Origin: Pratylenchus scribneri
Lineage: Eukaryota > Nematoda > Chromadorea > Rhabditida > Pratylenchidae
Direction of reading: 5' to 3'
Length of the DNA stretch: 64,000 nt
Assembly (NCBI GenBank): GCA_030063045.1
Contig: JAQSEB010000037.1
Span: forward strand, 682,001 to 746,000
Each line of letters opens with the position of its first letter. The stretch's first letter is position 1. The notes beneath the pieces were generated by a model. That model did no database searches, was not told the DNA's origin, and saw only the letters and a program-made list of their open reading frames with translations. A program made the position numbers and the translations under genes. This document shows positions 52,229 through 63,015 of this stretch, one piece after another.

Positions 52229-54133
52229 ATGTCTGCACCCATCGAACAAAAAGTGGATTTGGCAATTTTGGCCATAAAGCGATTGATGGGAAGAGACGTC
52301 ATTGAATTCCAAATCCAGCCGGATCCGAATATCTCTGCCGAAGAAAATGTAATTGAAATGGAGAACACATATGCCGATTTGGAAGATGTCCTAGCTGGAC
52401 TCTGTTCAGCGAAGGATCGAATTCTTGAGGCGCTTAATGAATGGACAGATTTGACGCAAAAATGCAATCAAGCAGATAGAACCGAATTGGAAAATCGGAT
52501 CAAAACATTCGCAACACAAAGGGCATTCATAGCTTTAGTGGGCGAAGCCGAAATACGCTTGGAGAAATTGCGGAAAATCAAAAATAATTTGGCCAGGACC
52601 ATTCGCTTGAAGAAAAGAGAGGCAAAAAAGGCCCAACCGACTCAGCTGGTAGCCGCAACCGCAATGCCATCCATACAACCAACCACAATTAGCATTCAAC
52701 ATGAACCGCTGAAAGTGGGAATATTCACCGGAACAGATCCGGAATTTTGGCCCGAATGGTGGGAACTATATAGGTCCATCCATGAGGACGAATATTTGGC
52801 AGATGGAAGGAAATTCCTATATCTGCGCTCATATATTCCGAAAGGAAGTCCGGCTGCAGAATTGATCGCAGGACTCACGCCAACCGATTATAATTTGGCC
52901 ATCGATTTGCTCAAAGAGGCATTTGGCAACAATAAAAGGCGAGTGCGAAAATTGCAGCAGGAACTTCTCTACCAGCCAAAATGCCATTCAATGGCGGATA
53001 TTCGCAAATTGTCGAACAATATTGAGAGAATTTGCAGACAACTTGCAGCGCTCGGGCAGGACACCGATGATCAAGTGTTCACAAATATGCTCGAATGCAA
53101 ATTAACCCCGGTTGTGCTACGCGCAATTCTGGGAGAAAAGAAGAAAGATGAAGAAAATTGGTCAACAACGAAGTTCCGGGCAAAGCTGAAAGAAGTCATC
53201 AATAAGGAAACAGAGATTTCCGAAATATTGACTGCAAAATCCGAAATGAAATTGACGCCGAAAATGGCCAACAAATTTCCGGAAGCAGAAGACAAATGGG
53301 CAGCTGAACCACTGGAAGAAATACATATTGGACCAACTTCATCGCCAAATATAATGGATGAAAGCGGCGACGATTCTTCGTCGGAAATTGATCCGCAAAA
53401 TCCTGAAATAGAATCGTCCCCATACGATTCATTGTGCTTCGCTTTAATAAGCGAACCAAATAATGGCCAATCAATAAATGAAAGCAGCGACGAACTCCAA
53501 GTAAGCAAGCAGGCCGAAAAGGGAATTGGGCAAATGCGGATGGATGTGCAAAAGACACCGATTCATCTCGAAAATGGGACTGAAATTGTCGACAAATACG
53601 GCAGAAGTCGATCGAGATGTTGGAACCAGACCGCGCATCACAAATTTTCGGCGATTGAATGCAAAAGGACAGTCGAAATTGCACAAGTTGAGGCCAAATT
53701 TAAGCCGGCAAAAGTCAGGGCAACTTTTGTTGTGCCTGGAAAGCCAAAGGCAAAATGGAAAAATAAAAAGGCGGAATATGAAAAAGCCCAAAGGCAATGC
53801 AAACGCCAATCAATGCCAAAATCCAGGAATATCCGGAACAAGCTCAGCTTGCTCTCTGGAAACAATGGACCCTGGAAATGGACTCGCATAAAAGTGCCAG
53901 CAAGAGAGGCAAATCGCCAGAAGAGGCGAACAGCCAAAAATGCCTGTAGTTTCCACAGATGGAAACAATATGGCAAAGGCACAATGCAATGGAAATGGGC
54001 AAAGAAAGCAGGAAAAATGCAGAGGAGCAGAGGACAATACAAAAGGCGGAAGAAGCAACTTCTCGCTCTGAGGGCAGTGTCGCGAATTGGCCATCCTAAA
54101 TTGGGAATTTTGGCGCATAGCGACCCGGGATGA
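52229..54133 (+). CDS. Gag protein of the non-autonomous LTR element (634 aa)
   Basis: The N-terminal 140 residues are helical. A Pao-type Gag core follows from about residue 160 (VGIFTGTDPEFWPEWWELYR, LRSYIPKGSPAAELIAGL, LLKEAFGN). Then come an acidic linker (DESGDDSSSEID) and, from about residue 430, a strongly basic Lys/Arg/Trp-rich tail without CCHC knuckles. The frame runs 56 nt into the 3' LTR before stopping, which suggests that the end of Gag and all of Pol were deleted and the tail is partly out of its ancestral frame. The basic tail might still bind RNA. ATG at 52229 follows the primer site by about 190 bp. Confidence 0.8.
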   Translation: MSAPIEQKVDLAILAIKRLMGRDVIEFQIQPDPNISAEENVIEMENTYADLEDVLAGLCSAKDRILEALNEWTDLTQKCNQADRTELENRIKTFATQRAFIALVGEAEIRLEKLRKIKNNLARTIRLKKREAKKAQPTQLVAATAMPSIQPTTISIQHEPLKVGIFTGTDPEFWPEWWELYRSIHEDEYLADGRKFLYLRSYIPKGSPAAELIAGLTPTDYNLAIDLLKEAFGNNKRRVRKLQQELLYQPKCHSMADIRKLSNNIERICRQLAALGQDTDDQVFTNMLECKLTPVVLRAILGEKKKDEENWSTTKFRAKLKEVINKETEISEILTAKSEMKLTPKMANKFPEAEDKWAAEPLEEIHIGPTSSPNIMDESGDDSSSEIDPQNPEIESSPYDSLCFALISEPNNGQSINESSDELQVSKQAEKGIGQMRMDVQKTPIHLENGTEIVDKYGRSRSRCWNQTAHHKFSAIECKRTVEIAQVEAKFKPAKVRATFVVPGKPKAKWKNKKAEYEKAQRQCKRQSMPKSRNIRNKLSLLSGNNGPWKWTRIKVPAREANRQKRRTAKNACSFHRWKQYGKGTMQWKWAKKAGKMQRSRGQYKRRKKQLLALRAVSRIGHPKLGILAHSDPG

Positions 54134-54644
54134 AGGAAGGAAGGGAAAAGGCCAATTCACGAGATGAACTTCGATCCTATCCCCCTCTTTCCTATCCATT
54201 TCCCCTCCATTATCCTCCAATTGCCCTCGAACATTTTCCCATGTTTTCCATTTCTTATAATTGTTTGCTGCCGCCTCCGTTCCCCTCTAAAACCTTCTCA
54301 TATTTTACACATAAAACGGGACGGAGGCGGCAACCAATTCCCGACCACATATTCTTATCATTTGTGAATGATTGGCCGCCGATGTTAAAGGCCATCATTC
54401 TCTTCATATTGGAATATTTTTCCGGCCAAATGGCTGGAATTTCCTCATATTCATATTTGTATATTTGGGTTGGGTTTTGGGGTTTAATTACCCAAGTTTG
54501 AGGTCTCAAAATAAAAGTATTTTACTAATTTTGGTGTCTTCATTTGGGGAAATAATTATTCCGATTTGTGCCTGCGCTGGGGACTCGATACTCTGGCGTG
54601 GTAGCGTTGCGCGGACGAACAATTCAATTGGGCTGTTCGCGTCA
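54078..54644 (+). repeat. 3' LTR of gag-only element
   Basis: 567 bp, apparently identical to 51456-52022, preceded by the short purine run GAGGGCAG. Confidence 0.9.
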
Positions 54645-54648
54645 CCTT

Positions 54649-56600
54649 TATTCAAACTATACCCGTTTTCATGTAATTCTTTCCTTTCTTCAGCCTTATT
54701 GCATGCAATTCCCTTTAGTGCGCAGTTAGTTGCTGCAAGGAGGAGTGGGCATTGCGCAGAGACGGCTGGTACGTGATAGGGAGGGGGCAATGCGCAGCAA
54801 CAGCGAAGAAGGCCCATGGCGATGAGCAGAGGAAATCCCCCTTTATTGGGCGTATTTTGCCCTCTTCCCTATTTTCGATTTTGTTTCACGCCGCCAATTC
54901 CCCTTTTCCCTCCTACTAGCGTAATTTTTATTCAATTCAGCTTTAGGGAATTGATCTGCGCACTGTTGACTAGGGGGAAAGTAATTCGCATCCCCCCCTT
55001 TCATCCTTCCCGTTCATGCATGTTTGACGGCGCATATCCCCCCTCCCCATATTCATTCCTCCATCTGCGCGATTTCCCTCATTTTCTTTTCCCTGTATTC
55101 TGCGATTTGCATGAATGCCTCTCTCAAGTAATTCCCCTTTTCATGACCTAGACCTATTTTTAGCCAATTCCCCTTTAATGCGTAAATCTGCCATATAGAT
55201 GTGAGATTGCTCTATTTTCCATCCAATTTCTAATATTTGAGCTCAAAGTCCGTCTTGGGAGAATTGATATTATGCATAGGAGTAGAGCTAAGCAATCCTT
55301 TCCCCTCACTTTTTAAATGTCAAAACAAAAGCGCGATTTTTCAATTATATTTTTAAAATTATTTCAAATAGAAAATAGTATTCGAGAAATGGTTGGGAAT
55401 AATACTTTTGTATGGGGTATTTGAGGGGAGGGGGGGCTTTCCGTTGAAATTTTATAGGAGGGGATTAGCTTATGAAGAAGGGGCGAAAATATCGGGCCTT
55501 TTATATAGCCCATTTTTAATCAAGCATTGCCCCAATTTTTACTAAAATAGATTTTTCGCCCCAATTCCCATCATTTTTACCTTTCAACCATCTTTCATCA
55601 GCATTTTAAGCCCTAATACCCCCCTCCCCCTTCATTTTCATGCTTCTAGAAATTCCCATTCCATTCATTTCACCTTCTCGCAGCTGTCCTCCACAGCCAA
55701 AATCGCTTTTCGGCGCCAACCCCTCCAACCATTTTCCCTCTTTCCCCCATTTTCTGCCCTAATTTTTATGGAATTCCCTTCTAGGGCGCAGAATTAGCCG
55801 CTAAAGAGCGGGAAGGGAAAGGAGCAACACCGTCATATGCTAATAATAGGAGGGGAAATTGCGCAGCGACGGCTGGTAGGGGGAATAGGGAGGGGGGCAA
55901 TGCGCAGAGGAATCCCCCTTTTGTTGGGCGAATATTGCCCTCTTTCCTATTTCGGCCGCCAATTCCCCCTTCCCTCCTCCTAACCTAATTTTCATTCAAT
56001 TCCCCTTTGGGGAAATGATCTGCGCACTGTTGATTAGAATAACATAATTTTTGCTGGGCGCCCACCTATTTGAAATTTTATTTTTGATAATTTTCCCCAA
56101 TTTGATGGTATATTCTCTGAAAATTTGGATTGAAATATATTTTGGAGGGAAGGTGGAGGGGATGTTGGGTATTGAAATTTTATAGGAGGGGAAAGGGGAT
56201 TAGCTTATGAAAAAGGGGCGAAAAAATGGCGCCTTTTATAGCGTCATTTTTAATCAAGCATTGCCCTATTTTTACCAAAAATAAATTTGCACCTTCTATT
56301 TCCTTTCGTTATTAGCAGGTTTTAGCTGAAATCCCCTTCCTCCTTTCCCTTTTCTCTTGACCTATTTTGCCGCCATTTTCTTTACTGTGCATAGGCTGCT
56401 GTTCGCAGTGCCAGCCGATCGAAGGGAGGGGGAAAGGCAGCGCTGTCATGAGCTGGGGGATAGAGGTGGAGGAAATTGCGCAGTGTCAGCCGAACGGAGG
56501 GAGGGGGGAAGGGCAACGCTGTCATAGTTAGGGATAGGAGGTGGAGGAAATTGCGCATTGTCGGCTGGGATTGGTTGCGCCGTTATAAAGCAAAAACTAG
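54649..56600. repeat. Diverged tandem modules of 0.7-1 kb, pyrimidine-rich
   Basis: Recurring landmarks: AATTCCCCCTT runs; CAAAATCGCTT followed by GGCG (about 51,410 and 55,700); ATTGCGCAG with GGCTGG (about 54,750, 55,860, 56,470 and 56,550); TTTTATA-GC followed by TTTTTAATCAAGCATTGCCC (about 55,500 and 56,250); and CTGCGCACTGTTGA (about 54,955 and 56,020). They define at least two to three diverged copies, into the first of which the gag-only element inserted. No gene is supported. Confidence 0.55.
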
Positions 56601-56689
56601 TCCGCTTTAACCTTTAAGTTCTTTCTTTTTTAGTTGCCTCTTAAGAATTGATTTCCTAATTCTTTCTCTCATTTCCCCAGTAAAATATG

Positions 56690-56990
56690 TTTCCTTTTCA
56701 AAATAATATTCACCGAAATAAATTTTTCCATTCGGGAAAATATTCGCCAAAATGCGTATCCCTTTTCCAAAATTATATTCACCAAAATAAATTTTTTCCA
56801 CTCCGGAAAATGTTCACCAAAATGCGTTTCTCTTTTCCAAATAATATTCTCCAAAATAAATTTTTTCATTCCAGAAAATATTCGCCAAAATCTTTCCCTT
56901 TTCCAAAAAATATTCACTAAAATATCGCCAAAATGCGTTTCCATTTTCCAAAATAATATTCAAAAAATATATTTTACCATTCCGGACCTT
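56690..56990. repeat. ~70-bp tandem repeat (four copies)
   Basis: Units of CTTTTCCAAAATAATATTCACC, AAAATAAATTTTTTCC, a TTCCGGAAAATATTCGCC-type core and AAAATGCGT are repeated about four times. Frames open on both strands through it are repeat artefacts. Confidence 0.75.
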
Positions 56991-57837
56991 CATTCTCCCT
57001 CCTCCTTAATTTTCATTCAAACAAGCTTTAGGCGCATTGATTTTAACTCTGTGGACTCGAAAGGAAAGTAACTAGCATAACCACATTTCACTTATCCCAT
57101 AAAAGCGCGCGCCACCAATACCCCACACAAATTAATGCATTTCACTCAATTCTTGAATTCTCCTTATTTTAATCAATTAAATTTTTAGTTTTAAAAAATT
57201 TCCATATTTTTAAAAATAATAGCCCTTTAGGGACATCTTATTGTTCGTCACTTTCATGAAATTAATTCGGCTTAAGGCTTTTGATTATTATCAAAAATTA
57301 TGTGGATTGTGGACATTGAACGATATTAAATATTTAAATTCCTAATGCAAATTTTTAATAATTATTTTTTAAACAAAAATTAAAAAGGCTATATTGCGGA
57401 TTTTTGTTTTTGAGAAATTTTTTAGCATAAATAGAAATTATATGGCTTTCATTTTTCTTCATATTCTGTTTATTTCATTTAAATTAAATATTTTATTCAG
57501 AATTTTAATTAAATTTAAATATTCCATATATTTCTTTTTGCTGTAATTAATTTTCACTCATTTTCCTTGAAAATTCTACCTCATTAGGCTATCTCTCTCT
57601 TTAAAAATAAATTTAACCATTTTGTATTTATGCCTTCTAAGGTTTAATCCTTTTAAAAATTGCATGTTTTAATTTCTTTCATTAAAAATACTTTAATCAG
57701 CCTAATCCCCTATCAAGGCATTCATATTTCCTTTTCGTGTGATTTTTGAATTTTTGTTTTATATTCCAGATTCAAATTGATTTTATTGGAACTTAAATTG
57801 AAATTTATATTTTTCGAGGGATTTAATTGGGAGCGAA
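56991..57837. other. AT-rich spacer, upstream of zinc-finger gene
   Basis: About 850 bp without ORF or clear repeat. The promoter of the 57,838 gene should lie here, but no unambiguous TATA box was found. Confidence 0.5.
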
Positions 57838-58898
57838 ATGAATTTGGAAAATGGCCGCAATAATAATGGTAAAATTAAAAATTAATTTAATTGAAATATT
57901 TAATATTATTTTAGCAGATGATTATGAAGAAGAGGAGGATGAAGACGAACCCGACTTTATGGATAATTCGGGCAAATGTTGGGAATTTGGATGCAAAATT
58001 CGTGATGAACAGCATTTGAAGGAATGGTGCCAAAACAAAATGGGTGGAATGATTGTTGGAAAGGAGAAAAAATTGACTCGACAATTCCATTGCCCAATCA
58101 AAGAATGCCAATTCGCGGCAGTTTTTCTGAAGTCTTGTTCAATTGTTTACACACGGAATAAACACAATCATGGGATGGAAAATGCGAAAGTGGTAAGCGA
58201 AGCGTGGAAAATTAGGGAAAGATTTTTTAAGAGGAAATTTTATGGTTCCTATTTTTGGCACAAAAATTTCCTTTTTGGCACAAATACGTTTTTTGACTTT
58301 GAAACCGATATTAGACCCCATAAATCTTATAGAATTTTTTAGATCTCATCGTGGCACATCTATTAGTATATAAACTATCATTGTTTGGCCAAAATTAAAG
58401 GGTATTAAACCATTAAAACCAATGATTGTTTTGCGGTACAAAATTTATTTAAATTTTACTTATCCATGACAAATTAATTATAAATCAATCGACGCGTCTT
58501 GATGAATTCTACAAAATGGTATAATGTTTGAGGTTCTAAAACTGGTTTCTGATTTATTAGAAGTCAAAAATAAATTTGTGCAAAAAAGCTTTTTTGGTAC
58601 CGAAAAAATAATTTCCAAAATTTATTCATTTTTACAGAAAACACCACAATATTTTGGCAATGATTATGTTGACATTTTCGGCAAAATTTGGAAATTTCAA
58701 GAGGAAATGGGCAAAAATGTTCAACTTGAGAAAATCCGCACGAATTATGACTTAAAATTATCATTGACAAATCAAAGTACATTGAATTTGCGATGCCGAA
58801 AGAAAGGGCAGAACGGAGTGGAATGCAAAATCAAAGGAATTTATGTCAAAGCAAATGGATGCTTGTATATCCGAGGAGAACACAATCACATCAAATAA
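57838..58898 (+). CDS. Spliced FLYWCH-like zinc-finger protein (189 aa)
   Basis: Three exons by eye: 57838-57868, 57915-58192 and 58638-58898, 570 nt in total, phases consistent, with GT-AG introns of 46 and 445 nt. The larger intron contains palindromic MITE copy G. After an acidic N-terminus (DDYEEEEDEDEPD) there are two modules of C-x(4 or 9)-C-x18-19-H-N-H (FHCPIKEC ... KHNHG; LRCRKKG ... CKIKG ... EHNH). This CCHH layout resembles FLYWCH or MULE-type DNA-binding fingers. It is inside the Polinton, near the right inverted repeat. Unlike the other transposon genes it has introns, so it looks like a captured host gene or a late insertion. DNA binding is inferred. Confidence 0.7.
58290..58577. 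repeat. Palindromic MITE, copy G (intron of the zinc-finger gene)
   Basis: Left arm TTTTTTGACTTTGAAACCGA, right arm GATTTATTAGAAGTCAAAA, with inner CAATCGACGCGTCTTGATGA. Flanks CTTTTTGGCACAAAT and ATTTGTGCAAAAAAG extend the inverted repeat outward. Confidence 0.75.
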
Positions 58899-58994
58899 AA
58901 GATGGATTGTTTTTTGTTAAAATATAAAATGAATGAAAATGAATGAATTCTTTTTTTACTTTTAAAAATTTCGGTTTAATTTTGGCCATATCTT

Positions 58995-59347
58995 TGGACT
59001 TTAAAAAATGATTGTAATTTTTCTAGGTCTTTTTTTGGGGGGGGGGGGGGCAAAAAAAGTAACCAAAACCTTTGGGCTTTCTATTGGTCTGATTGAGGGT
59101 TTTCGATCAAACATTTGCTGGAGAATAGTCAAAAGCTTTCGACTTTTCAAAAATTTTCTGAGGAATTTTGACCAATCCTGCTCAGAAAAATAGCCAATAA
59201 CTTTGGCCTTTTCATAAATTGTCAAAGTTTTTTTTGGTCAATCATGGACCGGTGAGTAGTCAAAACCTTTGGGCTTTTCAAAAATGATCTGAGTCATTTT
59301 GGTTATTGTCAAAATGGGGGGTGAGCCAGAACTTCGTTTATATTACT
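58995..59347 (-). repeat. Polinton right terminal inverted repeat
   Basis: Reverse complement of 27677-28025 with few differences, including a G-run at 59,037-59,050 in place of the C-run. It ends ...GTTTATATTACT. Confidence 0.9.
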
Positions 59348-59353
59348 GGCGGA
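59348..59353. other. Polinton target-site duplication, right copy
   Basis: GGCGGA, identical to 27671-27676, and itself the start of a GGCGGAATTAAAACTTAGTC minisatellite unit. Confidence 0.88.
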
Positions 59354-59379
59354 ATTAAAACTTAGTCAAAGAGGCGGAA

Positions 59380-62300
59380 TTAAAACACATATATCTTTTT
59401 ATTATTTTATATTATTTGGCTAAGGATAGACAATAATTTCTTCTAATTAAAATGCACTAAATTAATCAAGAACAATGCTTACTAATCAATTTCAAGAAAA
59501 TTTTTAAAAATTCATGGAAAATTCTAAAAATTTTAGAAAGTAAAAATCTCCTTCAAACATATATTCTTTTTATTATTTTATATTATTAGACTATGGATAT
59601 GTTGTAATTTCATCTAATTAAAAAGCACTAAATTAATCAAGAACAATGCTTACTAGTCAATTTCAAGAAAATTTTTAAAAATTCATAGAAAATTATAAAA
59701 ATTTTAGAAAGTAAAAATCTCCTTCAAACATATATCTTTTTATTATTTTATATTATTAGACTATGGATATGTTGTAATTTCATCTAATTAAAAAGCACTA
59801 AATTAATCAAGAACAATGCTTACTAGTCAATTTCTAGAAAATTTTTAAAAATTCATAGAAAATTATAAAAATTTTAGAAAGTAAAAATCTCCTTCAAACA
59901 TATATCTTTTTATTATTTTATATTATTAGACTATGGATATGTTGTAATTTCATCTAATTAAAAAGCACTAAATTAATCAAGAACAATGCTTACTAGTCAA
60001 TTTCTAGAAAATTTTTAAAAATTCATAGAAAATTCTAAAAATTTTAGAAAGTAAAAATCTCCTTCAAACATATATCTTTTTATTATTTTATATTATTAGA
60101 CTATGGATATGTTGTAATTTCATCTAATTGAAAAGCACTAAATTAATTAGCTACTATGCATACTAGTCAATTTCTAGAAAATTTTTAAAAAATCATAGAA
60201 AATTCTAAAAATTTTAGAAAGTAAAAATCTCTTTCAAACATATATCTTTTTATTATTTTATATTATTAGACTATGGATATGTTGTAATTTGATCTAATTA
60301 AAAAGCACTAAATTAATCAAGAACAATGCTTACTAGTCAATTTCTAGAAAATTTTTTAAAATTCATAGAAAATTCTAAAAATTTTAGAAAGTAAAAATCT
60401 CCTTCAAACATATATCTTTTTATTATTTTATATTATTAGACTATGGATATGTTGGAATTTCATCTAATTAAAAAGCATTAAATTAATCAAGAACAATGCT
60501 TACTAGTCAATTTCTAGAAAATTTTTAAAAATTCATAGAAAATTCTAAAAATTTTAGAAAGTAAAAATCTCCTTCAAACATATATCTTTTTATTATTTTA
60601 TATTATTAGACTATGGATATGTTGTAATTCTTCTAATTAAAAAGCGCTAAATTAATCAAGAACAATGCTTAAAAGTCAATTTCTAGAAAATTTTTTAAAA
60701 TTCATAGAAAATTCTAAAAATTTTCGAAAGTAAAAATCTCCTTCAAACATATATCTTTTTATTATTTTATATTATTAGACTATGGATATGTTGTAATTCT
60801 TCTAATTAAAAAGCGCTAAATTAATCAAGAACAATGCTTAAAAGTCAATTTCTAGAAAATTTTTTAAAATTCATAGAAAATTCTAAAAATTTTAGAAAGT
60901 AAAAATCTCCTTCAAACATATATCTTTTTATTATTTTATATTATTAGACTATGGATATGTTGTAATTCTTCTAATTAAAAAGCGCTAAATTAATCAAGAA
61001 CAATGCTTAAAAGTCAATTTCTAGAAAATTTTTTAAAATTCATAGAAAATTCTAAAAATTTTAGAAAGTAAAAATCTCTTTCAAACATATATCTTTTTAT
61101 TATTTTATATTATTAGACTATGGATATGTTGGAATTTCATCTAATTAAAAAGCATTAAATTAATCAAGAACAATACTTACTAGTCAATTTCTAGAAAATT
61201 TTTAAAAATTCATTGAAAATTATAAAAATTTTAGAAAGTAAAAATCTCTTTCAAACATATATCTTTTTATTATTTTATATTATTAGACTATGGATATGTT
61301 GTAATTCTTCTAATTAAAAAGCGCTAAATTAATCAAGAACAATGCTTAAAAGTCAATTTCTAGAAAATTTTTTAAAATTCATAGAAAATTCTAAAAATTT
61401 TCGAAAGTAAAAATCTCCTTCAAACATATATCTTTTTATTATTTTATATTATTAGACTATGGATATGTTGTAATTTCATCTAATTAAAAAGCATTAAATT
61501 AATCAAGAACAATGCTTAAAAGTCAATTTCTAGAAAATTTTTTAAAATTCATAGAAAATTCTAAAAATTTTAGAAAGTAAAAATCTCCTTCAAACATATA
61601 TCTTTTTATTATTTTATATTATTAGACTATGGATATGTTGTAATTCTTCTAATTAAAAAGCGCTAAATTAATCAAGAACAATGCTTAAAAGTCAATTTCT
61701 AGAAAATTTTTTAAAATTCATAGAAAATTCTAAAAATTTTAGAAAGTAAAAATCTCCTTCATATATCTTTTTATTATTTTATATTATTAGACTATGGATA
61801 TGTTGTAATTTCATCTAATTAAAAAGCACTAAATTAATTAGCTATTATGCATACTAGTCAATTTCTTGAAAATTTTTAAAAAATCATAGAAAATTCTAAA
61901 AATTTTAGAAAGTAAAAATCTCCTTCAAACATATATCTTTTTATTATTTTATATTATTAGACTATGGATATGTTGTAATTTCATCTAATTAAAAAGCACT
62001 AAATTAATCAAGAACAATGCTTAAAAGTCAATTTCAAGAAAATTTTTTAAAATTCATAGAAAATTCTTAAAATTTTTGAAAGTAAAAATCTCCTTCAAAC
62101 ATATATCTTTTTATTATTTTATATTATTAGACTATGGATATGTTGTAATTCTTCTAATTAAAAAGCGCTAAATTAATCAAGAACAATGCTTAAAAGTCAA
62201 TTTCTAGAAAATTTTTTAAAATTCATAGAAAATTCTAAAAATTTTAGAAAGTAAAAATCTCCTTCATATATCTTTTTATTATTTTATATTATTAGACTAT

Positions 62301-62598
62301 GGATATGTTGTAATTTCATCTAATTAAAAAGCACTAAATTAATTAGCTATTATGCATACTAGTCAATTTCTTGAAAATTTTTAAAAAATCATAGAAAATT
62401 CTAAAAATTTTAGAAAGTAAAAATCTCTTTCAAACATATAACTTTTTATTATTTTATATTATTAGACTATGGATATGTTGTAATTTCATCTAATTAAAAA
62501 GCACTAAATTAATCAAGAACAATGCTTACTAGTCAATTTCTAGAAAATTTTTAAAAATTCATAGAAAATTCTAAAAATTTTAGAAAGTAAAAATCTCC
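59380..62598. repeat. ~170-bp satellite array, about 19 copies
   Basis: Each unit contains ACATATATCTTTTTATTATT, GACTATGGATATGTTG and AAATTAATCAAGAACAATGC. Variants differ at a few diagnostic sites (CACTAAATTAA versus GCGCTAAATTAA; CTTACTAG versus CTTAAAAG; TTAGCTATTATGC). Three variants recur in the same order with a period of about 505 bp near 61,640-62,340. The array is embedded in the 28-bp minisatellite, remnants of which are on its left at 59,348-59,380. Confidence 0.92.
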
Positions 62599-63015
62599 TA
62601 AACTTAGTCAACCAGGCGGAATTATTAAAACTTAGTCAAACAGGCGGAATTATTAAAACTTAGTCAAACAGGCGGAATTATTAAAACTTAGTCAAACAGG
62701 CGGAATTATTAAAACTTAGTCAAACAGGCGGAATTATTAAAACTTAGTCAACCAGGCGGAATTATTAAAACTTAGTCAAACAGGCGGAATTATTAAAACT
62801 TAGTCAAACAGGCGGAATTATTAAAACTTAGTCAACCAGGCGGAATTATTAAAACTTAGTCAACCAGGCGGAATTATTAAAACTTAGTCAAACAGGCGGA
62901 ATTATTAAAACTTAGTCAAACAGGCGGAATTATTAAAACTTAGTCAAACAGGCGGAATTATTAAAACTTAGTCAAACAGGCGGAATTATTAAAACTTAGT
63001 CAACAAGGCGGAATT
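62599..63015. repeat. 28-bp minisatellite, about 15 copies
   Basis: Unit GGCGGAATTATTAAAACTTA plus GTCAAACA, with a CAACCA variant. It includes the sequence used as the Polinton target on both sides of the element. Confidence 0.92.

Larger units (their letters stand above)
51456..54644 (+). mobile_element. Gag-only (non-autonomous) BEL/Pao-like LTR element
   Basis: Identical-looking 567-bp LTRs (51456-52022 and 54078-54644, TGTCGCG...GCGTCA) are flanked by CCTT on both sides (51452-51455 and 54645-54648). A primer-binding site, TGGGGGCTCAACC, begins 2 nt after the 5' LTR and fits a tRNA-Pro 3' end. The single gene encodes Gag; no protease, RT, RNase H or integrase is present. Its Gag belongs to the same broad Pao type as that of the larger element but is clearly different, so mobilisation would need another partner. 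Confidence 0.88.
27677..59347 (+). mobile_element. Maverick/Polinton virus-like DNA transposon with two nested LTR elements
   Basis: Ends are inverted: the left begins AGTAGTATAAACGAAG, and the right end read on the minus strand begins AGTAATATAAACGAAG. The inverted repeats are about 350 bp and the flanks carry a perfect 6-bp duplication (GGCGGA). Hallmark genes present are a packaging ATPase, a DDE integrase with chromodomain, penton, double-jelly-roll capsid protein and adenain-like protease. The span is 31,671 bp. Subtracting the nested BEL element (12,016 with target duplication) and the gag-only element (3,193) leaves 16,462 bp, within the usual 15-20 kb. The family's protein-primed family-B DNA polymerase is not recognisable, so the copy is probably not autonomous. 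The right arm from about 50,400 is filled by repeats and a spliced zinc-finger gene. Confidence 0.93.

Noticed and set aside
52923..53809. Antisense and alternative frames across the gag-only element
   Set aside because: Shadows of the Gag frame; the Gag frame alone carries a recognisable domain.
56607..56944. Frames of 64-91 codons on both strands
   Set aside because: They translate a 70-bp tandem repeat.
59001..59225. Minus-strand frame identical to one at 27,799-27,996
   Set aside because: It is the terminal inverted repeat of the Polinton, not a gene pair.
59380..63015. Possible CRISPR-like array
   Set aside because: Direct tandem repeats without unique spacers, in a eukaryotic genome; these are satellites.
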